From positions 74,772,346 to 74,836,345 of the forward strand of contig CM077157.1 of assembly GCA_039583875.1 (NCBI GenBank): a stretch of DNA of 64,000 nt. The letters are read 5' to 3'. Source of the stretch: Platanthera guangdongensis. Its lineage: Eukaryota; Streptophyta; Magnoliopsida; Asparagales; Orchidaceae. The position numbers and the translations under genes were made by a program. Within the stretch, counting starts at the first letter, position 1, and each line of letters begins with the position of its first letter. Shown piece after piece: positions 1-11,149 of the stretch. Below the pieces are notes generated by a model that saw only the letters and a list, made by a program, of their open reading frames with translations, was not told the DNA's origin and did not search any database.

Positions 1-335
1 AGGGTCGACGAGAATCGACGAGAATCGTAGAGAATAGTTCTCTGATTCTCGCCGATCGACGAGAATCGTCGAGAATAGTTCTCTGATTCTCGCCGATCGA
101 CGAGAATCGTCGAGAATTAGTTCTCTGATTCTCGCCGATCGGCGTGTATCGTCGACCCACGATCGACGTGAATTATCGACCCACGTTCGGCGTGAATCGT
201 CGAGAATAGTTCTCTGATTCTCACCGATCCGGGTGATTCTCGCCGATTGTGATTCTCGCCGATTCTGATTCTCGCCGATCCTGACCGACTCTCGCCGATT
301 AATACTCGCCGATTCTGAACCCTATTTCTGGGTGG
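1..335 (+). repeat. Tandem array in A1 LTR (GATCGACGAGAATCGTCGAG-type units)
   Basis: Units of about 45 bp built on CGACGAGAATCGTCGAGAAT and TAGTTCTCTGATTCTCGCC repeat about three times, then decay into shorter GATTCTCGCCGATT units. The array lies upstream of the TATA box at 376, where U3 regulatory repeats are expected. Copies in the other A LTRs differ by one short unit (near 29697), so the array changes length by slippage or unequal exchange. Confidence 0.85.
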
Positions 336-375
336 TCTGCGGATAGCGATTTTCCTAAGTCCTTTATGCCTTCGG

Positions 376-383
376 TATAAAAG
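376..383 (+). promoter_or_regulatory. Probable TATA box of A1 LTR
   Basis: TATAAAAG lies inside the LTR downstream of the repeat array and is conserved in the other A LTR copies. It is the best candidate for the element's RNA polymerase II core promoter. Confidence 0.6.
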
Positions 384-906
384 GGACACTTAGGGATTTC
401 GGGTAACACATGCTTTTGACAGCCGATCGAATCGAAAAACGACGGAAGCCGTTCCGCCTTTCCGTTCGCCGATCCCGATTCCCGCCGCCGACGGAAGTGT
501 TCCGCCGCCGCCGTGTTCGCTCCGTCGACCTCCTCTTCTCCGGCGACTGTCACTGGTGTTGCTTTTCCTGGCGCGGACCTAGCAGTCCGTGGAATAGCAA
601 GGTGCGGTCATCGTTCTTCCCGATCTTCCGTGCGACGGAAAGCTCGGTGTTCTCCCGCTCGTGTGGATTTCTGCAGAGATGTGGATATTATTCCACGTAG
701 AACTCGCCACTAACAAGAAGACAAAGTTTGGAGCATCTCCGTTGAGTTGTGACTCAATGTCACCGAGGTAATTTTTGCCTACTTGTTTGCTAACTTCTTG
801 ATTCAACTATCATGGTCCGATCCCATTTATTTTGGGTTTTCTTAATGTTTTATTCTTCCGCTGCGTGCACAAGTGTTGTGCCATCCCCATAGAGAAACCC
901 CAACAG

Positions 907-917
907 TGGTATCAGAG
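907..917 (+). other. Primer-binding site, initiator tRNA-Met (A1)
   Basis: TGGTATCAGAG begins two bases after the LTR end. It is complementary to the 3' end of plant initiator tRNA-Met, the usual minus-strand primer of copia elements. Confidence 0.9.
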
Positions 918-1885
918 GGAGGTTACGGCCATTATCGTTGTATTGGAAGTTTGTTATTCCAGTGCGTGTAAACCTACGGATTTAGAAGTGTTCTAAATGT
1001 CTAGATTTAGTCTTGGTACCCCGCCAAGAACCTCTGGAATTGCGTGGAATTTCTAATTGTTAGAAATTGTTGTCTCCTTAGCAGTAACCATCCCTCGATT
1101 TTGTTTTGGATTTTGAATCCAATATAGAGAGATGAGCCTGTCTACTGCTTTAAGTTGAGTTGTCTTTGCCTTTGTCCAATGCATGTAAATCTGAGGATTT
1201 GGAAATTTCCGGATGTTCAGATTTAGCCCTTCCTTCTATCAAATGTTGATGGTGTCAGGATGTGCACATAAGGGATGCATGTGGTTTTAGAAGAATTGTT
1301 TTTCTTTGGATGTGCACATTGATCAAATATTGATCATGGTTAATTATTAACCTATAATTAAAATCCCTTCATCAAATATTAAGTGTTCGGATGCCTTCCG
1401 ATGGATGACACTCTTCCTGCCTCGATCGATGAAGTGTGGGCTTGCCAAAGCAAGGTGCATTAATCTATCTTGGTAAGGGTGCGAGCGGATAATTGTGATA
1501 TCTCACTGTCGACATCGGGTCATACTTAACTAGGTGACCTCAAAGGTTGAGTGCCTAGAGGCATAGGGTTGGCATGCACCATATGATGGATGCGAATAAG
1601 GAGTTATTCACCAACCATACAAGAATTGCATGAGGATGCAATTGGCAAGCATTGCCTACCTAAATAACTGCATCGTGAGAGGAACGCCAAAGCGGACTCA
1701 TAGTGTTGGTGAAATACGGATCTTGTCCACTAAGAGAGTAGCTCGCATGAACTCTCCGATTTTTTAGTGAGGGCTATCATTTCGAATAAAATAGTGGGAG
1801 TATTTTAATTGAAGTCCAAATTAAAATAAATTGTATTTGAAATTTTGGTACTGATTTTATTCTGCATAAATTCTTGTAGAATTCC
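918..1885 (+). other. A1 untranslated leader
   Basis: About 970 bp of leader lie between the primer site and the gag start. No convincing reading frame is seen. The matching leader in A2 (23575-24541) is nearly identical. Confidence 0.75.
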
Positions 1886-2722
1886 ATGGCAAGTGTTTCA
1901 CACTCCACGTTGTCTCTGAGAGCCATCCTTGAGAAGGATAAGCTCAGTGGGACAAACTACATGGACTGGTATAGGAACCTGAGAATTGTTCTCAGGCAAG
2001 AGCGAAAGCTCTATGTCTTGGAAGAAGAGGCCCCCGAGGTGCCGACCGGGAACTCTTCCCGTACTGAGAAGGATACTTATAAGAAGTATACTGACGATGC
2101 TTTAGATGTCGAATGCCTTATGCTTGCCACTATGAACTCTGAGCTTCAGAAGCAACATGAGAACATGGGGTGCAAGGAGATTGACGAGCATCTCAAGAAA
2201 ATGTTTCAAGGGCAGGCTCGTCAAGAGAGGTTCGACATCACAAAAGCGTTATTTCAGTGCAAGATGGGAGTTCGAGACTCAGTAGGGACTCACGTACTCA
2301 AGATGATTGGGTAAATAGAGAACCTTGAAAGGCTGGGTTTTCCTCTTGGTCAAGAGTTGGCCACGGATCTGATCCTGCAATCGTTGTCGGACAGTTATGA
2401 GCAGTTCGTCTTGAACTACAACATGAATGAAATAGACAAGACACTGCCCGAACTCCTTGGCATGTTGAGAACTGCCGAAATCAATATGAAGAAGGCCAAG
2501 CCTGCCAGCCCCATACTGATGGTGCATAAGGGCAAGGGCAAGGCCAAGGGTTTCAAGAAGACGAAGGTGGGACCTAAGTCATATCTTGAGCCCAAGTCTT
2601 CTGCACTGATGAAAAAGGAAAGCACGGTGAAGGAAGGGAAATGCCACCACTGTGGCAAGGCTGGTCATTGGAGGAGGAACTGTCCTTCGTACATTGAGGG
2701 TCTGCAGAAATTGAGGGGAGGT
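1886..2722 (+). pseudogene. gag: A1 Gag (copia nucleocapsid polyprotein part), one internal stop
   Basis: Gag packages element RNA in virus-like particles. The frame opens at ATG 1886 just after the leader. It has the UBN2-type copia gag core and ends with a CCHC zinc knuckle (CX2CX4HX4C, 2642-2683, CHHCGKAGHWRRNC). A TAA at 2312-2314 splits it; the frame is unchanged on both sides, so this is a single nonsense change. A2 has the same stop, so it predates the duplication. A lysine/glycine-rich stretch precedes the knuckle, as is usual for RNA-binding Gag tails. Gag and pol share one frame, as is typical for copia. Confidence 0.88.
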
Positions 2723-4315
2723 ATGACTTCCGCTTCAAATGTTTACGTTATAGAGATAAACCTTTCTGCTCCTTCATATTGGGTATTGGATACCGGATGT
2801 GGTTCTCACATTTGTACAAATGTGCAGGAACTGGGAAGGAGAAGATTGCTGAGTAAAGGAGAGGTGGGCCTCCGCGTCGGCAATGGAGAAAGAGTTGCTG
2901 CTGTAGCCGTAGGGGTTTACCGTCTTTCTTTGCCCAGTGGGCTTGTAATAGAACTAGATAACTGTTATTTTGTTCCGTCCATAACTAGAAACATTATATC
3001 TATTTCATGTTTGGACATGATTGGATTTTCTTTTATAATTAAGAACAACTGTAGTTCTATATTTAAGAATGATGTTTGTTATGTTGTAGCTCAATTGTTT
3101 AATGGTCTTTATGTTTTGAACTTGCACCATCTGATCTGTAATGTAGAAAATAATAAAAAACTAAGAACAAATGACTCGAACCCTACATTTCTCTGGCATT
3201 GTCGTTTGGGCCATATCAACGAGAAGCGCATATCCAAGCTCCATAGAGATGGACTTTTGGACTCATTTGATTATGAATCATTTGAGCGATGTGAATCTTG
3301 TTTGTTAGGCAAGATGACTAAAGCTCCTTTCACTGGTTATACTGAGAGGGCTGAGGATCTCTTGGGTGTTGTACATAGTGATGTATGCGGACCCATGAGT
3401 TCCATGGCTAGAGGTGGGTATTTCTACTTTGTTACATTTACTGATGATTTCAGTAGATACGGATATGTGTATCTTATGAAGTGCAAATCCGAGACCTTTG
3501 AAAAGTTCAAAGAGTTCAAGAATGAAGTAGAAAACCAGTTGGGTAAAAGGGTTAAAGCACTCCGATCTGATCGAGGTGGCGAATACCTGAGTCATGAGTT
3601 CCATGATCATCTGAAAGAGTGTGGTATTGTATCACAGCTCACTCCACCTAGAACACCACAACATAATGGTGTGTTTGAGAGGAGAAATCGTACTCTGTTA
3701 GACATGGTACGTTCGATGATGAGTCATGCAGACTTGCCTGTTTCCTTTTGGGGTTTTGCTTTAGAGACTGCTGCAATGACATTGAATCGCGCTCCAACGA
3801 AAACGGTTCTGAAGACACCATATGAGATATGGACTGGGAAGCATCCTAGTATGTCGTTCATTAAAATTTGGGGCTGTGAGGCATACGTGAGACGTCAAAT
3901 GCCTGACAAGCTGGAACCCAAATCGGATAAATGTTATCTGGTGGGATATCCTAAGGAAACGAAAGGGTATTACTTTTACCTACCGTCTGATGGCAAAGTG
4001 TTTGTCGCAAGGACTGGTGTCTTCTTGTAGAAAGAGTTCTTATCAAGAAAGACTGAAAAGGTAGAGCTTGAAGAAGTTCAAGAACCACATGTAGTGAATG
4101 AACCGGAATTGGATTCTGAGACAGGACTACAAGATGTTGTAGCTAGAGAACCTGCTCAGGGAACACAAGTCCTACGTAGATCTGGTAGACCGAGGTTTGA
4201 GCTTGAGAGATATGGATTTCTCGTGTCTCAAATAGGTAATGTGTTGCTTATGGATCATGATGATGAACCAGCAACCTACCAAGAGGCTATGAATGGACCG
4301 GACTCCGACAAATAG
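2723..4315 (+). pseudogene. pol: A1 protease and integrase
   Basis: The frame continues from gag. The protease active site is the DTG of VLDTGCGSH (Asp codon 2789-2791). Next come the GAG-pre-integrase HHCC zinc region (WHCRLGH, then CESCLLGK) and the integrase core. Its catalytic triad is visible as HSDVCGP (Asp 3380), RSDRGGEY (Asp 3569) and NGVFERRNR (Glu 3677). Integrase inserts the cDNA into the genome. A TAG at 4028-4030 is private to A1 (A2 has a Glu codon there), and a TAG at 4313-4315 is shared with A2. The copia order PR-INT-RT-RH is kept. Confidence 0.9.
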
Positions 4316-5844
4316 CTTGAGGCTATGAAATCCGAAATGGACTCCATGTATGCAAACCAAGTTTGGAACTTGGTGGAACCACCTGAAGGGGTACGACCCA
4401 TAGGGTGCAAGTGGGTCTTCATGAAGAAGACCGACATGGATGGGAATGTACAGACATTCAAAGGGCGACTGGTGGCTAAGAGTTTCAAGCAAATTCATGG
4501 TATTGACTATGATGAGACCTTTTCCCCTGTTGCTATGGTGAAGTCCATTAGGATATTGTTTGCTATTGCTGCGTATTATGACTACGAGATCTAGCAGATG
4601 GATGTCAAAACGGCTTTCCTTAATGGAAACCTCCTTGAGGAAGTGTATATGACACAACCCGAGGGTTTTGTATCCCCAAATGAAGCCACTAAAATATGCA
4701 AGCTGAATAAGTCCATTTATGGATTGAAACAGGCCTCTCGAAGTTGGAATCTTCGTTTTGATGAGAAAATAAAGAGTTTGGTTTCATCAAGAATGAAGAT
4801 GAGCCTTGTGTTTACAAGCGAATCAGTGGGAGCATTGTTGTCTTCCTGATATTGTATGTAGATGACATACTGTTGATTGGGAATGACATTTCTACCCTGA
4901 AAGTTGTTAAGAACAACCTAGGGAACTGCTTTTCAATGAAGGATTTGGGTGAAGCGACTTATATACTCGGTATTAAGATCTATAGAGATAGATCGAAGAA
5001 GTTGCTGGGTTTGACCCAGAGTACGTACATCGAAAAGGTGTTGAAACGGTTCAACATGCTTGAGTCCAAGAAAGGATTTTTGTCCATGTCTCATGGTGTG
5101 AATCTCTCTAAGGACCAGTGTCCAAAATCTTGTAAAGATAAGGACCGCATGAAGTTGATTCCATATGCTTCGGCAATTGGATCAATCATGTACGCGATGT
5201 TATGTACTCGACCCGATGTCTCCTTTGCTTTGAGCATGACTAGCAGGTATCAGTCAGACCCCGGTGAGTGTCACTGGATTGCAGTCAAGAATATCCTGAA
5301 GTACTTGAGAAGGACTAAGGATGTGTTCTTGGTGTATGGTGGAGAGGAAGAGCTCGTTGTAAGTGGTTACACAGATGCTAGCTTCCAAACTGATAGAGAC
5401 GACTCCAAGTCTCAGTCAGGTTTTGTGTTTTGCCTGAATGGAGGAGCTGTGAGCTGGAAGAGTTCCAAGCAAGAGACAGTTGCTGATTCTACAACAGAGG
5501 CCGAGTATATCGCAGCAGCTAATGCGGCGAAGGAGGCTGTATGGATTAGGAAATTCATCGGCGAGCTTGATGTAGTTCCTAGCATTGTTGGTCCCGTAGT
5601 TCTCTACTGTGATAACAATGGTGCAATTGCACAATCTAAGGAACCTAGATCTCATCAGCGCTCCAAGAACATACTTCGGCGGTTTCATCTTATTCGTGAG
5701 ATTGTCGAACGAGGAGATGTAAACATTTGCAGAGTGCCGACTAAGGAGAATATTGCGGATCCACTGACAAAGCCTCTCGTGCAGAGAAAGCATGATGGTC
5801 ATACTAGATCGATGGGTATACAATACCTAAATGATCAACTCTAG
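4316..5844 (+). pseudogene. pol: A1 reverse transcriptase and RNase H
   Basis: RT copies element RNA and RNase H removes the template. The segment opens with the copia RT start (MDSMYANQVWNLVEPP) and carries GCKWVFM, LVAKSFKQ and [11 protein letters not shown]. After a -1 type break near 4775 it has the catalytic YVDD (4855-4866). RNase H shows GYTDASFQTD, AEAEYIAAA, LYCDNNGAI and the ending NIADPLTKPL. A TAG at 4592 is private to A1 (TGG in A2). The frame break near 4775 is shared with A2 and falls beside a T run. The final stop is at 5842-5844. Confidence 0.9.
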
Positions 5845-6799
5845 TGAGAATCTTGTAGATTGCATGTAAACCTGTATTTTGTTGGCTATTTGTTCATATG
5901 ATGAACATTGTACCTAATTTTTCTCTTACAATTAATGGCAAGTTCTTTTATTATGTCTTTTTCTATATGATAGTTTAATGTTAACATAATAGATATCCTT
6001 AGAATGTTCGCTTCCATGGGACATCAAGTACGTGACTTGAATGTGAGAGCCCATGATTTATTTGAAGCTTCATTCTTAAAGGTCCCTGGTCGAGTATCAT
6101 CATAGAAGCTAAGGGTGATGATGGTACATGAAGACTAGCACGTGTGTTGACTGATGATCGGTTCTCACATGTCATGATATTGTGATATCAAGTCATCACG
6201 TGGGTACTTGTTAGTGAACAAGTTGTACTGGACAGACCCAACCTGAGACTACTCTGTGGATTGTCATCCAATCGTGTCACGAGTAGGTCTCAATTGACAA
6301 TGGTGTTGTGATCCTTTGACCTGAAGTCACAGCATTCATCAAGTGAGGAAGAGCGTGCTTTGATGCCATCTAAAGTCTTCCTTGAGAAAGGTTGATGATA
6401 AGGGTGGTTGTTGGGCATGTTACGAATCATTTGGGTGTTTGTGTGTGAGCAGATATGAGATTTGTCCTCCTGTATGACAGGAGTTGCATCCATGGGCCCC
6501 TTGATGGAACTGGACTGAGAAATGCATGGCCATGCTTGGTTGAGTCAATATGTGATATTGGACTCACCATTCTCTGAAGTCCGTCCTGGATCAAGAAACT
6601 TGGATTGAGCTATTACGAGGGTGACACGGTCCATGCCTCTAGTTCTTTCCGGATGTAAGGGACAAAGGGACAAAGACAACGCTGATACATTGGTCATATA
6701 AGCTTATGAGTTATTAACTCTTATTGCTTGGGGAGCAATGATGCATTGCTAGATGCCGCTCATTGTTTGTGAGGTTTTTGCTTTGATACTTTCGAGATC
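5845..6799 (+). other. A1 3' untranslated region
   Basis: About 950 bp of non-coding DNA lie between the RNase H stop and the polypurine tract, unusually long for a copia element. No long frame is convincing. The region is conserved almost base for base in A2 (28522-29452). Confidence 0.7.
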
Positions 6800-6810
6800 A
6801 AGTGGGAGTC
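6800..6810 (+). other. A1 polypurine tract
   Basis: AAGTGGGAGTC abuts the TGTTGGAGTT start of the 3' LTR and is the expected plus-strand primer. The same sequence precedes the A2 3' LTR. Confidence 0.75.
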
Positions 6811-7507
6811 TGTTGGAGTTACCATTGTGATCTGGAAGTGATCAAACATGTAATCTCACTGCCAACGCGATATGAGCCTGCAGGGTCGCACATAAGAGAT
6901 GTGGAGAAGTTGGTTGATTGACTGTGTTGGTAAAGGTTACCAATCACCGATCTGAATGGGATTGTGGGCAAGGTGTTGCCTTAAAGAATCGTCGGGTTGG
7001 GCAAATGTTGCCTTGAAGGACTGGTAAGAATAGTCGGCCGAGGGTCGACGAGAATCGACGAGAATCGTAGAGAATAGTTCTCTGATTCTCGCCGATCGAC
7101 GAGAATCGTCGAGAATAGTTCTCTGATTCTCGTCGATCGACGAGAATCGTCGAGAATTAGTTCTCTGATTCTCGCCGATCGGCGTGTATCGTCGACCCAC
7201 GATCGGCGTGAATTGTCGACCCACGTTCGGCGTGAATCGTCGAGAATAGTTCTCTGATTCTCACCGATCCGGGTGATTCTCGCCGATTGTGATTCTCGCC
7301 GATTCTGATTCTCGCCGATCCTGACCGACTCTCGCCGATTAATACTCGCCGATTCTGAACCCTATTTCTGGGTGGTCTGCGGATAGCGATTTTCCTAAGT
7401 CTTTTATGCCTTCGGTATAAAAGGGACACTTAGGGTTTTCGGGTAACACATGCTTTTGACAGCCGATCGAATCGAAAAACGACGGAAGTCGTTCCGCCTT
7501 TCCGTTC
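6811..7507 (+). repeat. A1 3' LTR, first 697 bp, interrupted by element B1
   Basis: It starts TGTTGGAGTT directly after the polypurine tract and matches the A2 5' LTR. It stops after CGTTC (7503-7507), exactly where the B LTR begins. The rest of the LTR is not found on the right in this block, because B1 is itself cut. It shares variants with the A2 3' LTR and not with either 5' LTR (T at 7133; AGTCTTTTATG near 7398; GGGTTTTCGGG near 7434). Confidence 0.92.
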
Positions 7508-7914
7508 TGTTGAAGTATTAGACAGGGCGGCTTAGCGGTCTGATCCAGCGGTTTGTTGACCGGGCGGCTTAGCGGTCTGATCCAGCGGTTTGTTGACCGA
7601 GCGGTCTGGCGATCTCACTCTGAAGCCTGAGACCGGGCGGTCTATCGGTCTACCATTGCGGCTGTTCTATCCTGCTGGAGTTGCCGAGCGGTTAACCCAT
7701 CTGTCTAACCACGCGGCCTGTGCGGTCACCTTTATTCTAGCCGCTCAGTATTGTAAATGTTTAGTCCCACATTGTTTGTATACTCTCTTTCTTATCTCCT
7801 CCATTCTATATAAGGGAGGGCATACCTTTGTAAATGATATCTTTTTTGGATAATAAAATTTCAATTATTCAAAAGTTTATCCGCTTGTTCTCTCTTTTTC
7901 GCTACTTTCTAACA
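7508..7914 (+). repeat. Copia element B1, 5' LTR (407 bp)
   Basis: It starts TGTTGAAGTATT and ends TTTCTAACA, followed at once by a tRNA-Met primer site. A 40-bp unit (GGGCGGCTTAGCGGTCTGAT...) is repeated about 2.5 times at the start. TATATAAG at 7807-7814 and an AATAAAATT stretch near 7852 are candidate core promoter and polyadenylation signals. Nearly identical LTRs lie at 30150-30558 and 51702-52110. Confidence 0.93.
7807..7814 (+). promoter_or_regulatory. Probable TATA box of B1 LTR
   Basis: TATATAAG in CATTCTATATAAGGGAG, conserved in all three B LTRs and placed about 100 bp before the LTR end. Confidence 0.6.
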
Positions 7915-7926
7915 TGGTATCAGAGG
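7915..7926 (+). other. Primer-binding site, tRNA-Met (B1)
   Basis: TGGTATCAGAGG directly follows the LTR end with no spacer base. Confidence 0.9.
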
Positions 7927-8495
7927 ACACGGTCATTTCCTCCTGATTCTGTGCGCTCTCTGTTGTTCGCGCTTGCTTGTTTTCCGCTTTCTGCGACCTG
8001 TCTCGCGGCTTGCCTTCTCTTCTGTCCGCGCGGCTTGTTTCTGTCCGCTACCCTGTTCGCGCGGCTTGCTTCTTCTTGGTTCTCTTCTCCTACTGCTATT
8101 CGTCGCAGCGACCTGTTTCCTTGTCGCCGCGCTCCTTGTTCTTTTTTGCCTCTCCGACTTCCTAGTCGTTGCGGCCTGTCTCTGTCCGCGTGCCTTGTCT
8201 CTACCCGTTGCGGACTTCTTCTCCCTGTCCGCTTCTGCTTTCCCCATTTCTGCTTGTCTCTATACTCGCGGTTTGCTGCTGTGATCTGCCTGACCGTGCG
8301 GGTTGTTCCTATCTCACCTGCATCTTGGTCGCGGTCACCTGCTCTTCTCCTCTCTTCTGTTCGCTCAGCCTTTTCAGTCTGCGCGACCTCTTCCCCGCTG
8401 TGCCTTTGACCTCTTTTTAGCCGCTACTGTTCGTGCGGCTTCTTCTGTTTTCTAACCGCTTCTGTTCGCGCGGCTTCTTCTGCTTGCCGGGTTCT
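7927..8495 (+). other. B1 leader, pyrimidine-rich with CGCGGCTT repeats
   Basis: Strongly C/T-rich DNA with recurring CGCGCGGCTTG and CTGTCCGC words. The frames open through it are compositional and I do not consider them coding. A similar leader lies at 30571-31135. Confidence 0.65.
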
Positions 8496-9392
8496 ATGAC
8501 TACCTCCGTTCTCACCACTACTCCTGAAGCTCCTTCTCCTCCTCCCCTTCGGGCAACCTTGGCACCCTTTCCAAGCTTGTTGGCTCCAACTATCCCGATT
8601 GGAGCGTTTCTTCACCTTTCTCTTTCGTTCTCAACGCAAGCGTCATCACCTCACCGATGACCCTCCTCCTCGCACCTCTCCTGAGTTTGATGACTGGGAT
8701 GCGAGTGATGCTCTTGTCCGCACCTGGCTGGCCAACATCCTTTCTGATGAGTGCCTTCCCGTCATTCGCCATGATGAGACGGTCAAGGCCGCCTGGCTTC
8801 ACCTCGCTGCTCTCTATTCTAAGGGGGGCCAGACGTCCCGCATTTATACTGTCTATGCGGACCTCTTCGCCCGCCCTTCCATGTCACCGGCTGCGGCTTA
8901 TCAGCAGGTTCATGCTCTTGGTGCTGAAATCCTCCAGAATCGCCCCTTCTCCGCGGACTTGGCCGACCAGCACAAACACTTCCAGGAACTCCTGGTTGTT
9001 TGTTATCTTCTTCGTCTTCCCGACTCTTATGATATAATCCGCCAGCAGATCTTGGGTGAGGCGGAATCTCCTACTTTGGATGCCACTGCGGCTCGCATTG
9101 TCGCTGTTACTTCGCTACTCCAGCGGCCTCTGTTGGCCTCCCCCCCTTCCCAGGACTCCTTTGCTCACCAAGCTCAGAGGGGGGGCCCTAGTAGCTGCGG
9201 CTCCTCTGGCGGACGAGGTTCATCCCGGTTCCTCTGCTCTCACTGTGGTCATACTGGCCATACTGTTGACCGCTGCTGGCAGAAACATCCTCATCTTCGC
9301 CCTTCCGGTGATGCTCCTTCTTCGGCCTCCGCCTCTTCTCGGCCGTCTGCCTCTGTGGCCACGACGTCAGGTAGTGCCCACGTCGTTACCCA
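8496..9392 (+). pseudogene. gag: B1 Gag
   Basis: The start is the ATG at 8496 (MTTSVLTTTPEAP), the first that leads into the copia gag core (VRTWLANILSDECLP, ALYSKGGQTS). The C-terminal part has Gly/Ser/Arg-rich stretches and a CCHC knuckle (9235-9276, CSHCGHTGHTVDRC). Gag binds and packages element RNA. The frame breaks near 8545, where B1 has four Cs and B2 has five, which could be a homopolymer error. The second half is open from 8599 to the protease. Confidence 0.85.
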
Positions 9393-10889
9393 AGGTAAAT
9401 GGCTGATTGACTCCGTGCCACAAATCATATGACGGGCAACCCTCATTGCTTCTCCTGTCTTGAGACCCATGACCGCTTACCCCCGGTTCGTGTGGCGGAT
9501 GGTTCCCCGTCCCCGGTTCATGGGACGGGCATGGTTCAACTCACCCCATCGCTTTGCTTGGAGGATACCCTCTATGTCCCGAAGTTCCCGTGCAATTTGT
9601 TATCAGTTACTACTTTATGCCGGCAACTTCAGTGCTCCGTCTTATTCACTCCCACTACTTGTTCTTTTCAGGACCCGAGGACCCAGCGGACGATTGCTAC
9701 TGGGACTGAGAGCGGCGGCCTCTACTTCCTCGACGATGTTTTCGCTCTATCTGCCTACTCCTCCTCCACCGATCTCCTTCAGTGGCATCTTCGTCTTGGA
9801 CATCCTCCTCCTCGGCTTATTCGCCAGCTTCTGCCCCACTTACCTCCTCCCAGTTCTCCGCTCAACTGTGATGCGTGTCAGCTTGGCAAACATCATCGCT
9901 CCTCCTTCCCACCGAAGCAAGGGCGTGGCTCCTCTCGCATATTTGATCTTATTCATTCTGATGTATGGGGTCCTGCTCCTACCCTCACAGTTGGTCGGGG
10001 CAGTTCCTATTTTGTCACTTTTATCGATGATTTTTCTCGATGTACCTGGGTGTATCTGTTAAAAGATCGCTCTGACCTATTTTCTGTTTGGCAATCATTT
10101 TACTTTATGATTAAGACTCAATTTGCTATTTCTATTAAATTCTTACGTTCTGATAATGCCAAAGAATATCTGACTCATGAGTTCTCCGCATTCTTTCACC
10201 AACATGGCCTCCTTCATCAAACGACTTTTGTTTACACCTCCCAGCAGAATGGGGTGGCGGAGCGTAAAAACCGTCACCTGCTTGATGTTGCGCGTACTCT
10301 CATGACACAGATGCACGTCCCTCGCTCCTACTGGGACTACGTTGTGCTCCTCGCCTGCTATCTCATCAATCGCTTTCCCTCCGAGGTTCTCCACGGCGAG
10401 ACTCCCTTCTCCCTTTCTTACCCCCACCAGAACCTTTTTCTCTTCCTCTCAGTGTCTTTGGCTGTGCGGCCTTTGTTCAAATTCAACTCGCTACCCGCGA
10501 CAAGCTTTCCCCCCGTTCCACCAAGTGTGTCTTTTTGGGGTACTCTACCACTCAAAAAGGCTATTGCTGCTTTGACCCCCTTCTCCGCAAGCAGTTTGTC
10601 TCCGCGGATGTGATTTTTTCGAAAATGCTTCCTATTTCTCTTCTCCCTCTTCTCTTCCTTCTGATATCTCCGTTCCTTCCACACCTCTCCACGTTTTTCC
10701 ACCTTCGTCTCCTCCTCCACCCACTCCTTCCCAGTCCGTCTCCCCACCCAACCCTCCACCCTCCTCTCTGCTGTCGTCTCTCTCTTGTCCGGGCCAGCCT
10801 TCTCCGCCACGGACGCTTCGCTGGGGGGGTGACGCACCGTCGCCGACGCTCCCGTTGACCTGGATGTTTCCCATTGCCCTTCGCAAAAG
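9393..10889 (+). pseudogene. pol: B1 protease and integrase, cut before RT
   Basis: The protease motif begins KWLIDS at about 9400, then the frame shifts within what should be the DSGATNH motif; MTGN follows in the next frame. Integrase is well kept: WHLRLGH and CDACQLGKHH zinc region, then IHSDVWGP, RSDNAKEY and NGVAERKNRH supplying the DDE triad. The frame stays open to about 10613 with one more break near 10430-10480, and then a proline/serine-rich linker follows. The element is interrupted at 10889 by the Sirevirus-type LTR fragment J, so its RT and RNase H are not in this block. The B2 copy shows what is missing. Confidence 0.87.
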
Positions 10890-11149
10890 TGGAAGTACAC
10901 CTAGTGTCAACTATGTGCACATTGGGGGGGGGGGAATAGGTGACGTTGTGGTTCTTTTTGCGGAATTTACGGTATTGTACCTCACAATAAACAAAAGCCA
11001 AATCACACAAAATACACAACAAATTTATAGAGGCTTCCCGACTTGGGTACATACACTTTCCCCCTTCGACTATCTCCCCAACAAGGGAGAATCGGTCAAT
11101 TCTCCAACGGGATTGAAATCCAAATCCATGCACTTAGGAAGGAGCCCTT
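10890..11149 (-). repeat. Sirevirus-type LTR fragment J (minus strand)
   Basis: It begins TGGAAGTACACC exactly where similarity to B2 stops, then has a G-run followed by AATAGGTGACG and a GCGGAATTTACGG segment. Read on the minus strand this is the end of a Sirevirus-like LTR, equivalent to TTCCGC...ATTCACCCCCC in element F. It is similar to neither E nor F in detail, so it is a third family. It is truncated on the right by the N gap. Confidence 0.55.

Larger units (their letters stand above)
1..905 (+). repeat. Copia element A1, 5' LTR (left end outside window)
   Basis: This is the right-hand part of a 5' LTR. It matches the 3' LTR from 7041 onward and the complete 1135-bp LTR at 22428-23562, so about 230 bp lie left of the window. 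It ends in CCCCAACA, followed after one base by a tRNA-Met primer site. The LTR supplies the promoter and polyadenylation region of the element. Its first third is a tandem array (1-335). It ends TG...CA style, with inner TGTTGG/CCAACA inverted repeats as judged from the complete copy. Confidence 0.93.

Noticed and set aside
3305..3610. Minus-strand frames across A, B and C pol regions
   Set aside because: They are antisense shadows of integrase and RT reading frames.
7927..8495. Several overlapping 60-190 codon frames on both strands of the B1 leader (and 30571-31135)
   Set aside because: C/T-rich low-complexity DNA keeps many frames open. The predicted proteins are Cys/Leu/Ser/Arg-rich with no domain and shift between B copies.
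10890..11149. J as the 3' LTR of element E
   Set aside because: The terminal sequence (TGGAAGTACACCTAGTG) and the region after the G-run differ clearly from the E LTR end (TGAAAGTGCAGCTAGATC).
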